Shown: positions 62,969 to 64,000 of the stretch, one piece after another
Numbering within the stretch: the stretch's first letter is position 1
How the letters are laid out: each line of letters starts with the position of its first letter
Assembly (NCBI RefSeq): GCF_900182725.1
Contig: NZ_FXTO01000003.1
Location: 1-64,000, forward strand
Reading direction: 5' to 3'
Length of the DNA stretch: 64,000 bases
Source of the DNA: Thalassovita litoralis
GTDB lineage: Bacteria; Pseudomonadota; Alphaproteobacteria; Rhodobacterales; Rhodobacteraceae
Made by a program: the position numbers and the translations under genes
Notes under the pieces: generated by a model
Database searches by the model: none
The model's input: only the letters and a program-made list of their open reading frames with translations
What the model was told of the DNA's origin: nothing

Positions 62969-62984
62969 TTAACAAGCCCTCAAC
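62969..62984. promoter_or_regulatory. CtrA-like box before H-NOX gene
   Basis: TTAACAAGCCCTCAAC fits TTAA-N7-TTAAC with one mismatch (TCAA). It lies about 50 bases upstream of the H-NOX start, in the 68-base gap between the two reverse-strand genes. Confidence 0.3.
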
Positions 62985-62988
62985 ATAT

Positions 62989-64000
62989 TCAATTGTCAGG
63001 AAATAGTATCAGATCACCGATATGCAGGGCGTTCACCTGCGCAGGGGCGATGGCATACGCGCCATCCAGCACCCGTTTGATGACCAGCGCCTTCAAATTC
63101 ACCCAACGCCCGTCCGGCAGGTTACGCAAATCACCGTCACGTTCCAGCATGTCGCCATTCAGCCGAACCGCCAGTGCTTCGGCCCTGTTATTCGCTGTCC
63201 GAAACAAAATGACGCCCTGCTGCATCTGAAGGTCCGGTCGGAACGCCACCTCCAGATAGACGCAACCGGGGCTGCCATCCTCGAAGGTCATGCTGCATCC
63301 CTGACGGATTTGAGCGATCAGGTATTCGGGCAGTTTGCCAAACGCCCCACCCGGCAACCCAACCCCTTCGGGGCGCAGGGGGATCAGTTCCGCCAATTGT
63401 CCGGCCTGTTCTGCCGGTGTCGCTTGTCGCTGATCGTCGTTATACTCGTATCGGCTTGCCTTGGCGTTCGCCTTGGCCGCCAATTCCAAAACCCGGTCCC
63501 GCTGCGGTAAATCCGACACATCCGAAAGCTGCGCCAATGCCGCCCTGCCCGGTAATCCCCAGCGATGCGCCATTTCCCACAATGCCGCGTTTTCCGGCGC
63601 GACCCGCCCCGCCGCAATCCGCGCCAATTGCGACTGCGCCGACAACCGTTCTGCATTCAGGATCGGGGTCAGCCACAACACCGCCAAGACCAGAGACAAC
63701 AAGGCCATGCCGATATTCACGCCGCGCACCCGTGCGCCCCAATCGCCGGGCCACAGAACCAGCGGCGCATAGGCCAGCCCGTACAGCATCACCATACCCA
63801 CGCTTAGCGCCGCCAATACCCGCTCGGGCGTCCAGCCATAGGTCAGAACCCGGACACCGATGCCCCACACGGCCAGCACCGCCAGCGGCACCACCATCAC
63901 CGCCAGCGCCTTTACCCCCCAGCGCATCGGCCACGCAAAGACCTGATGAAAACCATCACGATCCACGGACACCGTGATCAGGGTAATACAACCAATCGCA
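62989..64000 (-). CDS. DUF4153-like membrane protein, C-terminal part, cut by window edge
   Basis: At least 336 codons are visible; the frame is open to the right edge (reading GCITLITVSVDRDGFHQVFA across it), so the gene starts outside the window. Visible features: the FAWPMRWGVKALAVMVVPLA helix, further membrane helices to about 110 residues on, and then a soluble part with SMTFEDGSPGCVYLEVAF and LPDGRWVNLKALVIKRV. This layout fits the C-terminal region of DUF4153 proteins, of unknown function. It is transcribed in the same direction as the H-NOX gene, 68 bases ahead of it. Confidence 0.7.
   Translation of the reverse strand, partial: AIGCITLITVSVDRDGFHQVFAWPMRWGVKALAVMVVPLAVLAVWGIGVRVLTYGWTPERVLAALSVGMVMLYGLAYAPLVLWPGDWGARVRGVNIGMALLSLVLAVLWLTPILNAERLSAQSQLARIAAGRVAPENAALWEMAHRWGLPGRAALAQLSDVSDLPQRDRVLELAAKANAKASRYEYNDDQRQATPAEQAGQLAELIPLRPEGVGLPGGAFGKLPEYLIAQIRQGCSMTFEDGSPGCVYLEVAFRPDLQMQQGVILFRTANNRAEALAVRLNGDMLERDGDLRNLPDGRWVNLKALVIKRVLDGAYAIAPAQVNALHIGDLILFPDN

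Overview
The window looks like chromosomal DNA of an alphaproteobacterium of the order Rhodobacterales (Rhodobacteraceae, Roseobacter-like). The evidence is a GC-rich, densely packed gene set with family-typical proteins: cytochrome c2 next to an aa3 oxidase subunit I, type-2 ArgC, FolE2, MetZ behind a SAM-II riboswitch, a glyQ / small membrane protein / glyS / PPDK-like cluster, DUF1127 and DUF2065 proteins, and an H-NOX / diguanylate cyclase pair. Motifs match FNR-type (TTGAT-N4-ATCAA) and CtrA-type (TTAA-N7-TTAA) sites. I saw no rRNA, tRNA, CRISPR array or prophage.

Layout. 0-2 kb is accessory: an IS5-like transposase start cut by the left edge, then an RTX calcium-binding repeat protein. 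2-9 kb holds argC, cycA, ctaD, MarC, DUF2244, YqeY-like and carA. 8.7-18.9 kb holds a glycosyltransferase fused to an MshEN-like domain, a GntR regulator, a HAD phosphatase, a UbiH-like monooxygenase, a class V aminotransferase, two Lrp regulators facing ilvC, a hemerythrin and a DMT exporter. 18.8-28 kb is a reverse-strand block: folP, a folB fusion, a SleB-type hydrolase, a PPDK-like enzyme, glyS, DUF6446 and glyQ. 28-39 kb holds a trypsin-like pseudoprotease, TrkH, DUF1127, folE2, metZ with its riboswitch, a hydrolase, a GST, yciB and a DMT protein. 39-49 kb holds a PACE pump, ftsY, a YhhN protein, AlkB, xseA, purD, a PAS-LuxR regulator and a 2Fe-2S ferredoxin. 49-59 kb holds an envelope-quality operon (hflK-hflC-DUF2065-degP), gor-rpiA, sdaA and thiamine diphosphokinase. 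59-64 kb holds a long acidic protein of unknown function, the H-NOX / diguanylate cyclase operon, and a DUF4153-like gene cut by the right edge.

Most genes are housekeeping (arginine, pyrimidine, methionine, branched-chain amino acid, folate, purine, translation, secretion and membrane protein quality control).

The strongest candidate for something new is at 61.4-62.9 kb. An H-NOX-fold protein has Pro where the haem-ligating His should be and has lost the Tyr of the YxSxR motif. It is translationally coupled to a diguanylate cyclase with an HNOBA-like sensor domain and intact GGDEF and inhibitory sites. Other points of interest are a dispersed family of short intergenic repeats whose arms share GAGTATTTTT and AAGAAAGAA cores, a terminator-like hairpin that buries the ribosome site of the glycosyltransferase just after a perfect CtrA-type box, a secreted trypsin-like protein lacking catalytic His and Ser, and an overlapping upstream ORF created by duplication of a start region at 59.4 kb.
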